Positions 10,199-18,588 of a DNA stretch of 64,000 nucleotides are shown in pieces (within the stretch, counting starts at the first letter, position 1; each line of letters begins with the position of its first letter). The stretch spans positions 1 to 64,000 of the forward strand of contig CANRPW010000001.1 of NCBI GenBank assembly GCA_947632615.1, written 5' to 3'. Position numbers and translations under genes: made by a program. This stretch comes from an uncultured Clostridia bacterium (GTDB taxonomy: Bacteria; Bacillota; Clostridia; Lachnospirales; CAG-274). The notes below the pieces were generated by a model that was not told the origin of the DNA, made no database searches, and was given only the letters and a program-made list of their open reading frames with translations.

Positions 10199-10483
10199 TT
10201 ATTCAACTATAGCTAAAATATCGTCAGAAGTAACGATGATGAATTCTTCGTCGTCAAGGTCTACCTTTGTGCCTGCATATGATGAATAGATTACCTTATC
10301 GCCAACCTTTACTTCCATAGGAACAAGCTTGCCGTCTTCCATTCTGCCGGGTCCAACTGCTACGACCTCAGCCTCCTGAGGCTTTTTCTGCTGTGCGGTT
10401 GTAAGAATAATGCCGCCCTTAGTCTTTTCTTCAGGTTCGAATTCTTTTAAAACTATTCTGTTGTTAAGTGGAACTAATTTCAT
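10199..10483 (-). CDS. groS: Co-chaperonin GroES (10 kDa)
   Basis: Heptameric lid of the GroEL chamber. The 94 residues begin MKLVPLNNRIV and contain GGIILT (mobile-loop region) and the C-terminal DDILAIVE. The frame is open further upstream, but the ATG at 10483 is preceded by AGGAGGT at 8-9 nt and gives the standard length. The CIRCE operator lies 27 bp upstream, so the operon should be repressed by HrcA and induced by misfolding stress. Confidence 0.97.
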   Translation of the reverse strand: MKLVPLNNRIVLKEFEPEEKTKGGIILTTAQQKKPQEAEVVAVGPGRMEDGKLVPMEVKVGDKVIYSSYAGTKVDLDDEEFIIVTSDDILAIVE

Positions 10484-10509
10484 ATTTATCATACCTCCTG
10501 AAATTTTTA

Positions 10510-10536
10510 TTAGCACTCTTGCTTGTTGAGTGCTAA
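10510..10536. promoter_or_regulatory. CIRCE operator (HrcA binding site)
   Basis: TTAGCACTC, 9-nt spacer, GAGTGCTAA: an exact match to the CIRCE consensus, between the groES promoter and start codon. Confidence 0.97.
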
Positions 10537-10548
10537 ATGATTAATGTA

Positions 10549-10577
10549 ATAATATTCTAACTTGGAAATATATGCAA
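10549..10577 (-). promoter_or_regulatory. groES-groEL promoter
   Basis: Minus strand TTGCAT (10577-10572), 17-nt spacer, TATTAT (10554-10549), just upstream of CIRCE. Confidence 0.6.
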
Positions 10578-10660
10578 TATTCTTATTCATTTATTTTATC
10601 ACTGTTTTAAGTGATAATTGCAATTTATCTCTTATATTCTTTTATTTTCATTTATTTTCT

Positions 10661-11524
10661 TTAGTTTTTGCTTATTTTAAGGGTTCGGGCATAATAGAAG
10701 AGATATTGCTGGGCAAAGCCTGCATATTCTCCCCATTTTTCCTTGGCAAAGCTATGTATATCGCTTATTTTTTCGTCACGGTCTTCAAAGTAAATGTGCT
10801 CCATGACTCTCTTTATCCATACATCGGTAGGAAAGACCTCGCTTCTGCCAAATGAAAACAAAAGCACGCAGTCGGCAACCTTTGTTCCAACGCCCTTTAT
10901 GGTCATAAGCTCCTTTTTGACTGTTTCCGTATCCTTAGATTTAAGCCCTTCAAGGTCTATTTCTCCGCTTTTTATCTTATTAAGACAGTCAGTAATATAT
11001 TTATGCCTGAAGCCCGTTTTACATTCCATAAGACTTGCCATATCGGAATTTATAAGACGATCTACATTCGGAAAGAGGTATTCTCCATCGGCTTCTACTC
11101 CCCATCTTTCGGATATATTTTTTATCACCTTTTTTATCATGGGTATTCTGTTGTTCTGAGAAATAATAAATGAAATAAGGCACTCAAAAGGCTCTTGGTT
11201 TAATATTCTTATGCCGCCGCCAAAGTCAATAGCCTTTTGCATAGTAATATCGTCCGAAATAGCCTCTTTTATTTTGCCGTAATCTCTGCCAAAATCAAAA
11301 TAATCGTACCATATATTTTCAAAGTCTGAAGCTGTGCAGGGAAAGAATACGGTTTCGTCTTCGGTTTGTTTTATATTGAGAACCCTGCCCTTTGCCACTA
11401 TTCTGTATTCCTTTTCACCTGTTTTTTCAAATCTGAAGCACTGACCACATTCTAAGGTTTGCTCAATATCAAAGCTGTCTTGCTCTGTCAGGTGAATAGT
11501 ATTATATTTTTCAAAATATTTCAT
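10661..11524 (-). CDS. ogg: 8-oxoguanine DNA glycosylase/AP lyase (Ogg family)
   Basis: Excises oxidised guanine from DNA. The 287-residue protein has an N-terminal Ogg-type beta domain and a helix-hairpin-helix GPD module. Within it GVGTKVADC carries the Schiff-base lysine and FPTDVWIKRVM carries the catalytic aspartate, as in OGG1-like enzymes. ECGQCFRF near the N terminus is another mark of this family. The ATG at 11524 follows AAAGGAA; the upstream extension runs into MHE-5 and is rejected. The gene stands alone and is divergent from the unknown gene at 11777. Confidence 0.88.
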   Translation of the reverse strand: MKYFEKYNTIHLTEQDSFDIEQTLECGQCFRFEKTGEKEYRIVAKGRVLNIKQTEDETVFFPCTASDFENIWYDYFDFGRDYGKIKEAISDDITMQKAIDFGGGIRILNQEPFECLISFIISQNNRIPMIKKVIKNISERWGVEADGEYLFPNVDRLINSDMASLMECKTGFRHKYITDCLNKIKSGEIDLEGLKSKDTETVKKELMTIKGVGTKVADCVLLFSFGRSEVFPTDVWIKRVMEHIYFEDRDEKISDIHSFAKEKWGEYAGFAQQYLFYYARTLKISKN

Positions 11525-11541
11525 AATTATTTCCTTTCTTA

Positions 11542-11571
11542 TTGTAAAAAAGTCATTAAATATGTTATAAT
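11542..11571 (+). promoter_or_regulatory. Candidate promoter of the gene pair at 11777
   Basis: TTGTAA (11542-11547), 18-nt spacer, TATAAT (11566-11571), plus strand. If used, the mRNA leader would contain the whole of MHE-5. Confidence 0.5.
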
Positions 11572-11585
11572 AAATAAAAGTCTGC

Positions 11586-11737
11586 TCAGCCATTCAAGAC
11601 CATCGAAGATGGTCTTGAATGGCTGACCCGCGGGGCGGGGTGAGGCGACAGCTGCAATGCTGTGCGAGGCGGACCCGTCCGCCTCGCACAGCATTGCAGC
11701 TGTCGCCTCACCCCGCTCGGAACCGCAGTCCGGTCGG
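11586..11737. repeat. MHE-5: two-hairpin intergenic element
   Basis: The C-first hairpin (11586-11626) has perfect 19-bp arms and loop GAA. The G-first hairpin (11636-11715) has perfect 39-bp arms, a 2-nt loop and the tip GCGGAC-CC-GTCCGC. Its right flank on the minus strand reads CCGACCGGACTGCGG (11737-11723), one of the clearest copies of the boundary motif. It lies in the divergent gap between ogg and the gene at 11777, so it cannot be explained as a shared terminator. Confidence 0.9.
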
Positions 11738-11776
11738 AAAACCGCCTATATTATTTGCAAAAGGAGGCATATTATA

Positions 11777-12499
11777 ATGAAAGACAAGCTATATACCATT
11801 CCCGTTACCGAAGCATTTACAGAAGCCGAGGGTTGTCCCCTTTGCGCTATACACAATAAGCTCGACAAAGACTCTGTTGATTATATGATGGGGCCTTCAT
11901 ATATGGAGGGCGACATCAGAATGGAAACCAACAAGGTGGGTTTTTGCAAGGAGCATTACGACAAAATGTACCACATGAAAAATCGCCTGGGTCTTGCTCT
12001 TATGTGCGACACTCACCTTCAGGAGATAATAAAGCAGCTTGAAAAGGGCGCTCCAAGTCTTAAGGAAGGCAAAAAAGGTCTGTTTTCAAAGGGGAGCAAG
12101 GAAAAACCCGAGGTGTTGTCGTTTCTTAATAATATATCAGATAATTGCTATATTTGCAACAGGATCAACGAGAGTTTTGACAGATATATAGAGACCATAT
12201 TTTTCCTTTGGAGCAAGGAACCAAGCTTTAAAGAGCTTGTAAAGAACTGCGACGGCTTTTGCTATGAGCATTTTGTGCTGCTTTTAGATAAGGGTAAGGA
12301 GCTTATGAGCAAGGAAAGCTATGCGGATATGGTAGACACTATTGTGCCCCGCCAGATAGAAAAACTAAAGGAGCTTGAAAAGGACGTTGCGTGGTTTATA
12401 GAAAAGAACGACTATCTCCACAAGGACGACCCTTGGGGCAACGCAAAGGATTCCGTTGAAAGAACGCTTAAAATGATGACAGGTTTAAAGGTGGAATAA
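11777..12499 (+). CDS. Cysteine-rich protein of unknown function (resembles DUF6062)
   Basis: I do not know its function. The 240 residues contain four spaced Cys/His pairs: CPLC (about 21-24), CKEHYD, CYIC and CYEHF. These could build two zinc-binding sites, and the protein appears to be an internal duplication of CxxC + CxEH. From memory this layout matches the clostridial DUF6062 family. No signal peptide or membrane segment is visible. The ATG at 11777 has AAGGAGG upstream; the longer frame is palindrome-derived. It is followed 2 bp later by the single-pass membrane protein at 12502. Confidence 0.75.
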   Translation: MKDKLYTIPVTEAFTEAEGCPLCAIHNKLDKDSVDYMMGPSYMEGDIRMETNKVGFCKEHYDKMYHMKNRLGLALMCDTHLQEIIKQLEKGAPSLKEGKKGLFSKGSKEKPEVLSFLNNISDNCYICNRINESFDRYIETIFFLWSKEPSFKELVKNCDGFCYEHFVLLLDKGKELMSKESYADMVDTIVPRQIEKLKELEKDVAWFIEKNDYLHKDDPWGNAKDSVERTLKMMTGLKVE

Positions 12500-12501
12500 T
12501 A

Positions 12502-13137
12502 ATGGATTTTAAGGATCTGAGTTTTTTTCAGAAGATAGATCATATATGGGAATATTACAAAGTGCCTATTTTAGGAACAATTATATTTGGTCTTATAATA
12601 ATAACATGGGTATATAATGCCAAGTTTCGCCCACATAAGGAGCTTATGGCAGGTGTGGGCATACTTAACTACACGCTTCCCGACTTTACGGAGGAGGATC
12701 TGACAGAGAAGATAAACAACGAACTGGGGCTTGCGGAAACAAACCGTGAGGTAAAGCTTGAATATTTCTTTGCCGACGATCAGGAGGCAGGCATGGACAT
12801 TGTGGCAAAGCTTGGCGCTATGCTTCTTTCGGGAGATGTGACCATACTTGTTATGGATGAGGACACTATGAAGGCATACGCCTATGAGGACTACCTTATG
12901 GATCTGTCACTTGTATACACCCCCGAGGAGCTTGACAGCCTTGAAGAAAAGGGGCTGCTTCTTAAGTATAACAGCGAAACCGTTCCCGAAAATAAAAATT
13001 ATGCCATAAGCCTTACAAACTCCACACATATGTCTATGCTGCCGGGTTTTGATCCCAAACAAAATTATATTGCCATATTCGGAGCAAACCAAACCCCGGA
13101 GGATCAGAAAAAGGTGGTAAACCTACTTATTAATTGA
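12502..13137 (+). CDS. Single-pass membrane protein of unknown function
   Basis: 211 residues: a short cytoplasmic N terminus, one hydrophobic segment (about 23-40, VPILGTIIFGLIIITWVY), then an acidic, probably extracytoplasmic domain with no cysteines. It starts 2 bp after the Cys-rich gene, so the two are probably an operon and may act together. I recognise no catalytic motif. Confidence 0.75.
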   Translation: MDFKDLSFFQKIDHIWEYYKVPILGTIIFGLIIITWVYNAKFRPHKELMAGVGILNYTLPDFTEEDLTEKINNELGLAETNREVKLEYFFADDQEAGMDIVAKLGAMLLSGDVTILVMDEDTMKAYAYEDYLMDLSLVYTPEELDSLEEKGLLLKYNSETVPENKNYAISLTNSTHMSMLPGFDPKQNYIAIFGANQTPEDQKKVVNLLIN

Positions 13138-13162
13138 CATAAAATGGGCTTTGTGATAAAAT
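13134..13162 (+). promoter_or_regulatory. Promoter of leuS
   Basis: TTGACA (13134-13139), 17-nt spacer, TAAAAT (13157-13162); the -35 overlaps the stop codon of the upstream gene. No T-box sequence precedes leuS, unlike proS and glyS in this window. Confidence 0.7.
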
Positions 13163-13218
13163 ACGCTTAATGCTAAATATAAAGAAAAATAATAAATAAT
13201 ATAAGAGGAGAAACTGAA

Positions 13219-15630
13219 ATGAAAGAGTATTCACCTAAAGACATTGAAAAGAAATGGCAGGATATATGGGAGAAAAACGAGGCTTTCAAAACCTCTGATG
13301 ACTACACTATGCCCAAATATTATGCACTTGTAGAATTTCCTTATCCTTCGGGACAGGGTCTGCATGTAGGTCACCCCCGTCCATACACTGCCCTTGACAT
13401 TATTTCAAGAAAAAGACGTATGCAGGGCTATAACGTGCTTTTCCCTATGGGCTGGGATGCTTTTGGTCTGCCTACAGAAAACTATGCTATAAAGAATAAG
13501 ATACATCCCCGTATAGTAACCGAAAGAAATGTAGAGCGCTTTAAAAATCAGCTTAAGGCAATAGGCTATTCTTTCGACTGGTCTAAGGAGATAAACACCA
13601 CAGACCCCAACTATTATAAGTGGACTCAGTGGATATTCCTTCAGCTTTTCAAAAAGGGTCTTGCTTATAAAACCAAAATGCCTATCAACTGGTGTACAGG
13701 CTGTAAGGTAGGACTTGCAAACGAAGAGGTTGTAAACGGCGTTTGCGAAAGATGCGGCTCTCCCGTTGTGCGTAAGGAAAAGACTCAGTGGATGCTTAAA
13801 ATAACAGCCTATGCCGACAGACTTATAAAGGATCTTGACTTAGTAGATTATGTTGAGAAAATAAAGGTATCTCAGAAAAACTGGATAGGTCGTTCAGAAG
13901 GCGCTGAGGTAGACTTTAAACTTAAGGGACTTGACGAAACACTTACGGTTTATACGACCCGTCCCGATACGCTTTTCGGAGCAACCTATATGGTAATTTC
14001 TCCCGAGCATCCTCTTATTGACAAATATAAGGATATTATCGAAAACTACAGCGAAGCAGTTGCTTACAGAGAAGAAGCCGCTAAAAAGTCCGACTTTGAG
14101 CGTACAGAGCTTGTAAAGGAAAAGACAGGCGTTGAAATAAAGGGCATCAAGGCTATAAACCCCGTAAACGGCAATGAAATTCCCGTTTGGATATCAGACT
14201 ATGTTCTTATGTCTTACGGAACAGGTGCTATCATGGCAGTTCCCGCTCATGATGAAAGAGACTGGGACTTCGCTAAGAAATTCGGTCTGCCTATTATAGA
14301 GGTAGTTGCAGGCGGAAGCGTACAGGAAGCAGCGTTTACCGATATTAAAACAGGCAAGCTTGTAAATTCTGACTTCTTAAACGGTCTTGATGTTACTGCG
14401 GCAAAGGCTGAGATAATCAAATTCCTTGAAGAAAAGGGAATAGGTCATAAAAAAGTCAACTTTAAGCTTCGTGACTGGGTATTCTCACGTCAGAGATATT
14501 GGGGCGAGCCTATACCTATCGTACACTGCGATAAGTGCGGTTATGTTCCCATTCCTGAGGATCAGCTTCCATTGGAGCTTCCTGAGGTTGAAAGCTATAT
14601 GCCAACCGACACAGGGGAGTCGCCTCTTGCGGCTATGACAGACTGGGTAAACACCACCTGTCCTTGCTGCGGAGGTCCTGCAAAGAGAGAAACAGACACA
14701 ATGCCTCAGTGGGCAGGCTCATCATGGTATTTCTTAAGATATATCGACCCACACAATAACGATGCTTTAGCAAGTAAGGAAGCTCTTGAATATTGGACTC
14801 CCGTTGACTGGTATAACGGAGGTATGGAGCACACCACACTTCACCTGCTTTATTCACGTTTCTGGCATAAATTCCTTTACGACCTGGGCATCGTGCCTAC
14901 AGCAGAGCCATATAAAAAGAGAACCTCTCACGGTATGATATTAGGCGAAAACGGCGAAAAGATGTCTAAGTCAAGAGGCAACGTAGTCAACCCCGATGAC
15001 ATAGTAAATGAATTCGGCGCAGATACTTTAAGAACATACGAAATGTTCATAGGCGCTTTTGATATGGCTGCTTCCTGGTCGCAAAACGGCGTTAAGGGCT
15101 GCAGAAGATTTCTTGACAGAGTATGGAAGCTGCAGGAGCTTCTCGTTCCCGGCGACAGCTATTCTAAGGAATTTGAAACTAAAATGCACCAGACCATCAA
15201 AAAGGTTTCAAACGACTATGAGGGACTTAAGTTTAATACAGGTATAGCTGCTCTTATGGCGCTTCTTAACGACTTCTACGCAGCAAAGCACATAAACAGG
15301 GCAGAGTTTAAAACCTTCCTTATTCTTCTCAACCCCGTTGCTTCACACATTACGGAAGAGCTTTGGGAAATCGCAGGCTTTGACGGATATCTCTATCAGA
15401 CAAAATGGCCTGAATATGACGAGAGCAAGACCATTGAGCAAAGCATAACCATCGCCGTAACGGTAAACGGCAAGGTAAGAGGCAAGGTAACCATCAACCT
15501 TGACGAAGACGAGGAAAGCGTAAAGGCAAAGGCTCACGAAGAAGCAGGCGTAAAGAAATTCTTAGAAGGTAAGAATATATTTAAAGAAATATACGTTAAA
15601 AACAAGATACTTAATATAGTAGTTAAATAA
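13219..15630 (+). CDS. leuS: Leucyl-tRNA synthetase
   Basis: Charges tRNA-Leu; class I synthetase. The 803 residues contain the HIGH-type motif HVGH in [17 protein letters not shown] (about 43-59), a zinc-binding cysteine cluster (CTGC ... CERC), the CP1 editing domain with the TTRPDT threonine-rich loop, the WYNGGMEH segment, and KMSKS in [12 protein letters not shown]-terminal anticodon-binding domain follows. A cognate tRNA-Leu(UAA) gene is at 44840-44923. Confidence 0.98.
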   Translation: MKEYSPKDIEKKWQDIWEKNEAFKTSDDYTMPKYYALVEFPYPSGQGLHVGHPRPYTALDIISRKRRMQGYNVLFPMGWDAFGLPTENYAIKNKIHPRIVTERNVERFKNQLKAIGYSFDWSKEINTTDPNYYKWTQWIFLQLFKKGLAYKTKMPINWCTGCKVGLANEEVVNGVCERCGSPVVRKEKTQWMLKITAYADRLIKDLDLVDYVEKIKVSQKNWIGRSEGAEVDFKLKGLDETLTVYTTRPDTLFGATYMVISPEHPLIDKYKDIIENYSEAVAYREEAAKKSDFERTELVKEKTGVEIKGIKAINPVNGNEIPVWISDYVLMSYGTGAIMAVPAHDERDWDFAKKFGLPIIEVVAGGSVQEAAFTDIKTGKLVNSDFLNGLDVTAAKAEIIKFLEEKGIGHKKVNFKLRDWVFSRQRYWGEPIPIVHCDKCGYVPIPEDQLPLELPEVESYMPTDTGESPLAAMTDWVNTTCPCCGGPAKRETDTMPQWAGSSWYFLRYIDPHNNDALASKEALEYWTPVDWYNGGMEHTTLHLLYSRFWHKFLYDLGIVPTAEPYKKRTSHGMILGENGEKMSKSRGNVVNPDDIVNEFGADTLRTYEMFIGAFDMAASWSQNGVKGCRRFLDRVWKLQELLVPGDSYSKEFETKMHQTIKKVSNDYEGLKFNTGIAALMALLNDFYAAKHINRAEFKTFLILLNPVASHITEELWEIAGFDGYLYQTKWPEYDESKTIEQSITIAVTVNGKVRGKVTINLDEDEESVKAKAHEEAGVKKFLEGKNIFKEIYVKNKILNIVVK

Positions 15631-15680
15631 TCTACAGGGTTCGACAATTTTTCTGCCGGACCCTTTTAATATAGACCTTC

Positions 15681-15866
15681 GCCGACCAAACTGCGGAGTC
15701 GCTCGGGGGCGAGGGAGAGGGAGTGGGAGTGGAGATGGGGCATTGGGAGGACGTGTCCTCCCAATGCCCCATCTCCACTCCCACTCCCTCTCCCTCGCCC
15801 CCGACCCGTGGCAGCCCGAACAAACCGCCCCCAAGGGGGCGGTTTGTTCGGGCTGCCACGGCACGT
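15681..15866. repeat. MHE-6: two-hairpin intergenic element, 50-bp arms
   Basis: The left boundary GCCGACCAAACTGCGG (15681-15696) is followed by CTCGGGGGCG. The G-first hairpin (15703-15804) has perfect 50-bp arms, the longest in the window; the 5' arm is almost pure purine, and the tip is GGAC-GT-GTCC. The C-first hairpin (15806-15861) has perfect 27-bp arms with loop AA. It lies between leuS and rfbA (both plus), upstream of the rfbA promoter. The remaining gap sequence is AT-rich. Confidence 0.92.
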
Positions 15867-15929
15867 GGTTTTATAGGTTCTCCGTATTATTTTCGGCTGC
15901 CTACAAATACTTAATATAAGGCTTTTTAA

Positions 15930-15958
15930 TTGACTTATTAAATATTATGTGATAGTAT
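15930..15958 (+). promoter_or_regulatory. Promoter of rfbA-rfbC
   Basis: TTGACT (15930-15935), 17-nt spacer, TAGTAT (15953-15958). Confidence 0.55.
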
Positions 15959-16006
15959 TAATATAGAATAAAATGATGATTTTTTGATTAATTGGGAGAT
16001 AGAAAC

Positions 16007-16897
16007 ATGAAAGGAATTATTTTGGCAGGCGGCTCGGGAACAAGACTTTACCCCTTGACCAAGGTCACATCAAAACAGCTTTTGCCCGTATACGATAAGC
16101 CCATGATATATTATCCTCTTTCAGTGCTTATGAATGCAGGCATAAGGGATATACTTATAATATCTACACCCTTTGACACCTCCAGATTTATGGAGCTTTT
16201 GGGCGACGGTTCTCAGTTTGGCATACATTTAAACTATGCTGTTCAGCCATCACCTGACGGACTTGCTCAGGCATTTATAATCGGTAAGTCTTTTATAGCA
16301 GGCAGCTGTGCCGCTATGATATTGGGAGACAATATTTTTTTCGGAAACGGTCTTAAAAAGAGGCTCAGGGCGGCGGTTAAAAATGCAAAAGAGGGCTTAG
16401 GCGCTACTATTTTCGGCTATTATGTAGACGACCCCGAAAGATTTGGTATTGTTGAGTTTGATAAAGACGGCAAGGCTGTTTCTATAGAGGAAAAGCCTAA
16501 AAAGCCCAAGAGCAACTACTGCGTAACGGGACTTTATTTTTACGACGACAGCGTTGTAGAATACGCCGAAAGCCTCAAACCCTCTGCAAGAAACGAGCTT
16601 GAAATAACAGACCTCAACAGAATATATCTTGAGCAGGGCAGGCTTAACGTAGTGCTTTTAGGTCAGGGCTTTACGTGGCTTGACACAGGTACGCACGAAA
16701 GCCTTGTTGAAGCTACAAATTTTGTTAAGACAATAGAAGACCACCAGCACAGAAAAATAGCTTGTCTTGAAGAAATAGCCTACCTCAATGGCTGGATAAA
16801 CAGGAATGACGTGCTTCGTGCCTACGAGCAATACAAAAACAATCAGTACGGACAATATCTCATGGACGTACTCAACGGTAAGTATATAGACAGATAA
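16007..16897 (+). CDS. rfbA: Glucose-1-phosphate thymidylyltransferase
   Basis: First step of dTDP-L-rhamnose synthesis: glucose-1-phosphate plus dTTP gives dTDP-glucose. The 296-residue protein begins [18 protein letters not shown], the nucleotidyltransferase signature, then [17 protein letters not shown] and GDNIFFG, as in short RmlA enzymes. The ATG at 16007 follows GGGAGAT. It is followed 14 bp later by rfbC. The other two pathway genes, rfbB and rfbD, are not in the window. Confidence 0.95.
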   Translation: MKGIILAGGSGTRLYPLTKVTSKQLLPVYDKPMIYYPLSVLMNAGIRDILIISTPFDTSRFMELLGDGSQFGIHLNYAVQPSPDGLAQAFIIGKSFIAGSCAAMILGDNIFFGNGLKKRLRAAVKNAKEGLGATIFGYYVDDPERFGIVEFDKDGKAVSIEEKPKKPKSNYCVTGLYFYDDSVVEYAESLKPSARNELEITDLNRIYLEQGRLNVVLLGQGFTWLDTGTHESLVEATNFVKTIEDHQHRKIACLEEIAYLNGWINRNDVLRAYEQYKNNQYGQYLMDVLNGKYIDR

Positions 16898-16911
16898 AAG
16901 GAGGTTTTTAT

Positions 16912-17496
16912 ATGAGCCAGATAAAGGTGACAAAATGCCCCATAGAGGGACTTTATATAATAGAGCCTGCCGTACACGGCGACGAGAGAGGCTATTTTAT
17001 GGAAACCTATAACCAAAGGGATATGGAAGAAAATGGGCTTAATATGGTTTTTGTTCAGGACAATCAGTCAATGAGCAATAAGGGCGTGCTGAGAGGTCTG
17101 CACTTCCAAAAGCAATACCCACAGGGCAAGCTTGTCAGAGTTATTAAAGGCAGAGTTTTTGACGTTGCCGTAGACCTCCGTAAGGACAGCAAGACCTTTG
17201 GCAAGTGGTTTGGCTTAGAGCTTAGCGAAGAAAATAAAAAGCAGTTTTACATTTCCGAAGGCTTTGCCCACGGCTATCTTGTGCTTTCCGATATGGCTGA
17301 ATTTTGTTATAAGGTGACTGATTTTTACCACCCCGGCGACGACGGAGGCATAGCTTGGAACGACCCCGAAATAGGCGTGATCTGGCCTGAGGTAGTAAAG
17401 AAGGGCGACGGGTATTTTATGAGCGACGGTACTCCTGTCAACTTAAACGACCGTGACAGAAATTGGCCCGGGCTTGGTGAAACCCACAAATTCTGA
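16912..17496 (+). CDS. rfbC: dTDP-4-dehydrorhamnose 3,5-epimerase
   Basis: Epimerises C3 and C5 of dTDP-4-keto-6-deoxyglucose. The cupin-type 194-residue protein shows DERGYFMETY, RGLHFQ with the catalytic histidine, the barrel strand GKLVRVIKGRVFDVAVDLR, and FAHGYLVLSD. AGGAGG precedes the ATG. It is co-transcribed with rfbA; the product would feed rhamnose into wall polysaccharide or an S-layer-associated glycan. Confidence 0.94.
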   Translation: MSQIKVTKCPIEGLYIIEPAVHGDERGYFMETYNQRDMEENGLNMVFVQDNQSMSNKGVLRGLHFQKQYPQGKLVRVIKGRVFDVAVDLRKDSKTFGKWFGLELSEENKKQFYISEGFAHGYLVLSDMAEFCYKVTDFYHPGDDGGIAWNDPEIGVIWPEVVKKGDGYFMSDGTPVNLNDRDRNWPGLGETHKF

Positions 17497-17570
17497 TTTT
17501 TACTTATGTATAATATATTTGATTTTGTCATAAAATAAAGTCGTAAATATTATTGCGGCAGGTGATTTTT

Positions 17571-17738
17571 ATGACGAAAGGCTCTAAAAAAGGACTTTGC
17601 AAATATTACAGACCCTATGAAGGTGAGCTTACCTTTTCGGGGCAGGCTGAGGGCTGCGGAAGCTGTGTTTATTTTTCGGCAAAAAACTGCCGCAGACATT
17701 CCGCAGACGAGATACCCGACTTTTTCGAGCCATACTAA
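17571..17738 (+). CDS. Small cysteine-containing protein, unknown function
   Basis: 55 residues, probably real: the ATG at 17571 has GGCAGGTGA upstream and the next gene starts soon after. It has four cysteines (10, 29, 32, 40), with CGSC forming a CxxC pair, and is basic at the N terminus and acidic at the C terminus. It could bind a metal ion. I do not recognise the family. A start six codons upstream has no ribosome-binding site. Confidence 0.55.
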   Translation: MTKGSKKGLCKYYRPYEGELTFSGQAEGCGSCVYFSAKNCRRHSADEIPDFFEPY

Positions 17739-17805
17739 ATTTTTATTAACAAAAATAATACAACCTTTCATATAATGGATTATAAGTTATATGGGAGGTT
17801 TTTTT

Positions 17806-18588
17806 ATGTCTGTAGGCTTGGTATTCGGCGGCGGCGGAGCCAAGGGCGCTTATGAGGTGGGCGTTTGGTGGGGGCTTAAGGAAAAGGGGATAGATAAGGA
17901 TATATCTCTTGTCAGCGGCGCCTCCGTAGGGGGACTTAATGCAGCCCTTTTTTCCATGGGCAGCCTGAGCCGCTGTTATAAAATATGGAAAAGCATTACG
18001 GAGAAGGACATACTCTGCCCCGATGAAGACAAAAGGGAGCTTATAAACATAGCCCTTGGCAGCGACAGCATTTTCTGCCAGAACTGCCTTAAAAATATAA
18101 TAATAAGATATTTAGACGAAAATAAGCTGAGAGATAAAGATTGCTTTATTTCCTGCACGGATGTGTCAAGAATACCCCTTATAAATATTCTGCCTGTAGA
18201 GCTTTATCTCAACAAGCTTTTAAATCTCAAGGCAAAATATTTCAATATAAGAGGGCTGGACATTGAAAAGACAGTGCACGTTCTCCTTGCCACCTCCGCT
18301 ATGCCCTTTGTATATGAAAGCATAGAAATTGACGGAAAGAAGTATTGCGACGGGGGCATCTGCGACAATCTGCCTATACAGCCCCTTTATAAAAAGGGTG
18401 CGGAAACAATAATAGCCGTTTCTTTAGACAATAACACCCAAATAAAAAAATTCCCAAATGCCGACATAAGGCTTATAAAGCCCTCGAAGGATCTGGGAGA
18501 TTTTTTTACCGGTACTATGAATTTTTCAAAGGATAAGCTTGAAAGAATGATGCTGCTTGGCTACAGCGATACTCTTAAATACCTTTAA
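17806..18588 (+). CDS. Patatin-like phospholipase family protein
   Basis: Serine-aspartate dyad lipid acyl hydrolase, probably cytosolic or membrane-associated. The 260 residues have the oxyanion glycine loop FGGGGAKGAYEVG (7-19), the nucleophile in GASVGG (Ser40), and the catalytic aspartate in YCDGGICDN (Asp182). This resembles YlbK/RssA-type patatins. GGGAGG precedes the ATG at 17806. Its stop codon abuts that of proS on the other strand, so no terminator fits between them. Confidence 0.9.
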   Translation: MSVGLVFGGGGAKGAYEVGVWWGLKEKGIDKDISLVSGASVGGLNAALFSMGSLSRCYKIWKSITEKDILCPDEDKRELINIALGSDSIFCQNCLKNIIIRYLDENKLRDKDCFISCTDVSRIPLINILPVELYLNKLLNLKAKYFNIRGLDIEKTVHVLLATSAMPFVYESIEIDGKKYCDGGICDNLPIQPLYKKGAETIIAVSLDNNTQIKKFPNADIRLIKPSKDLGDFFTGTMNFSKDKLERMMLLGYSDTLKYL

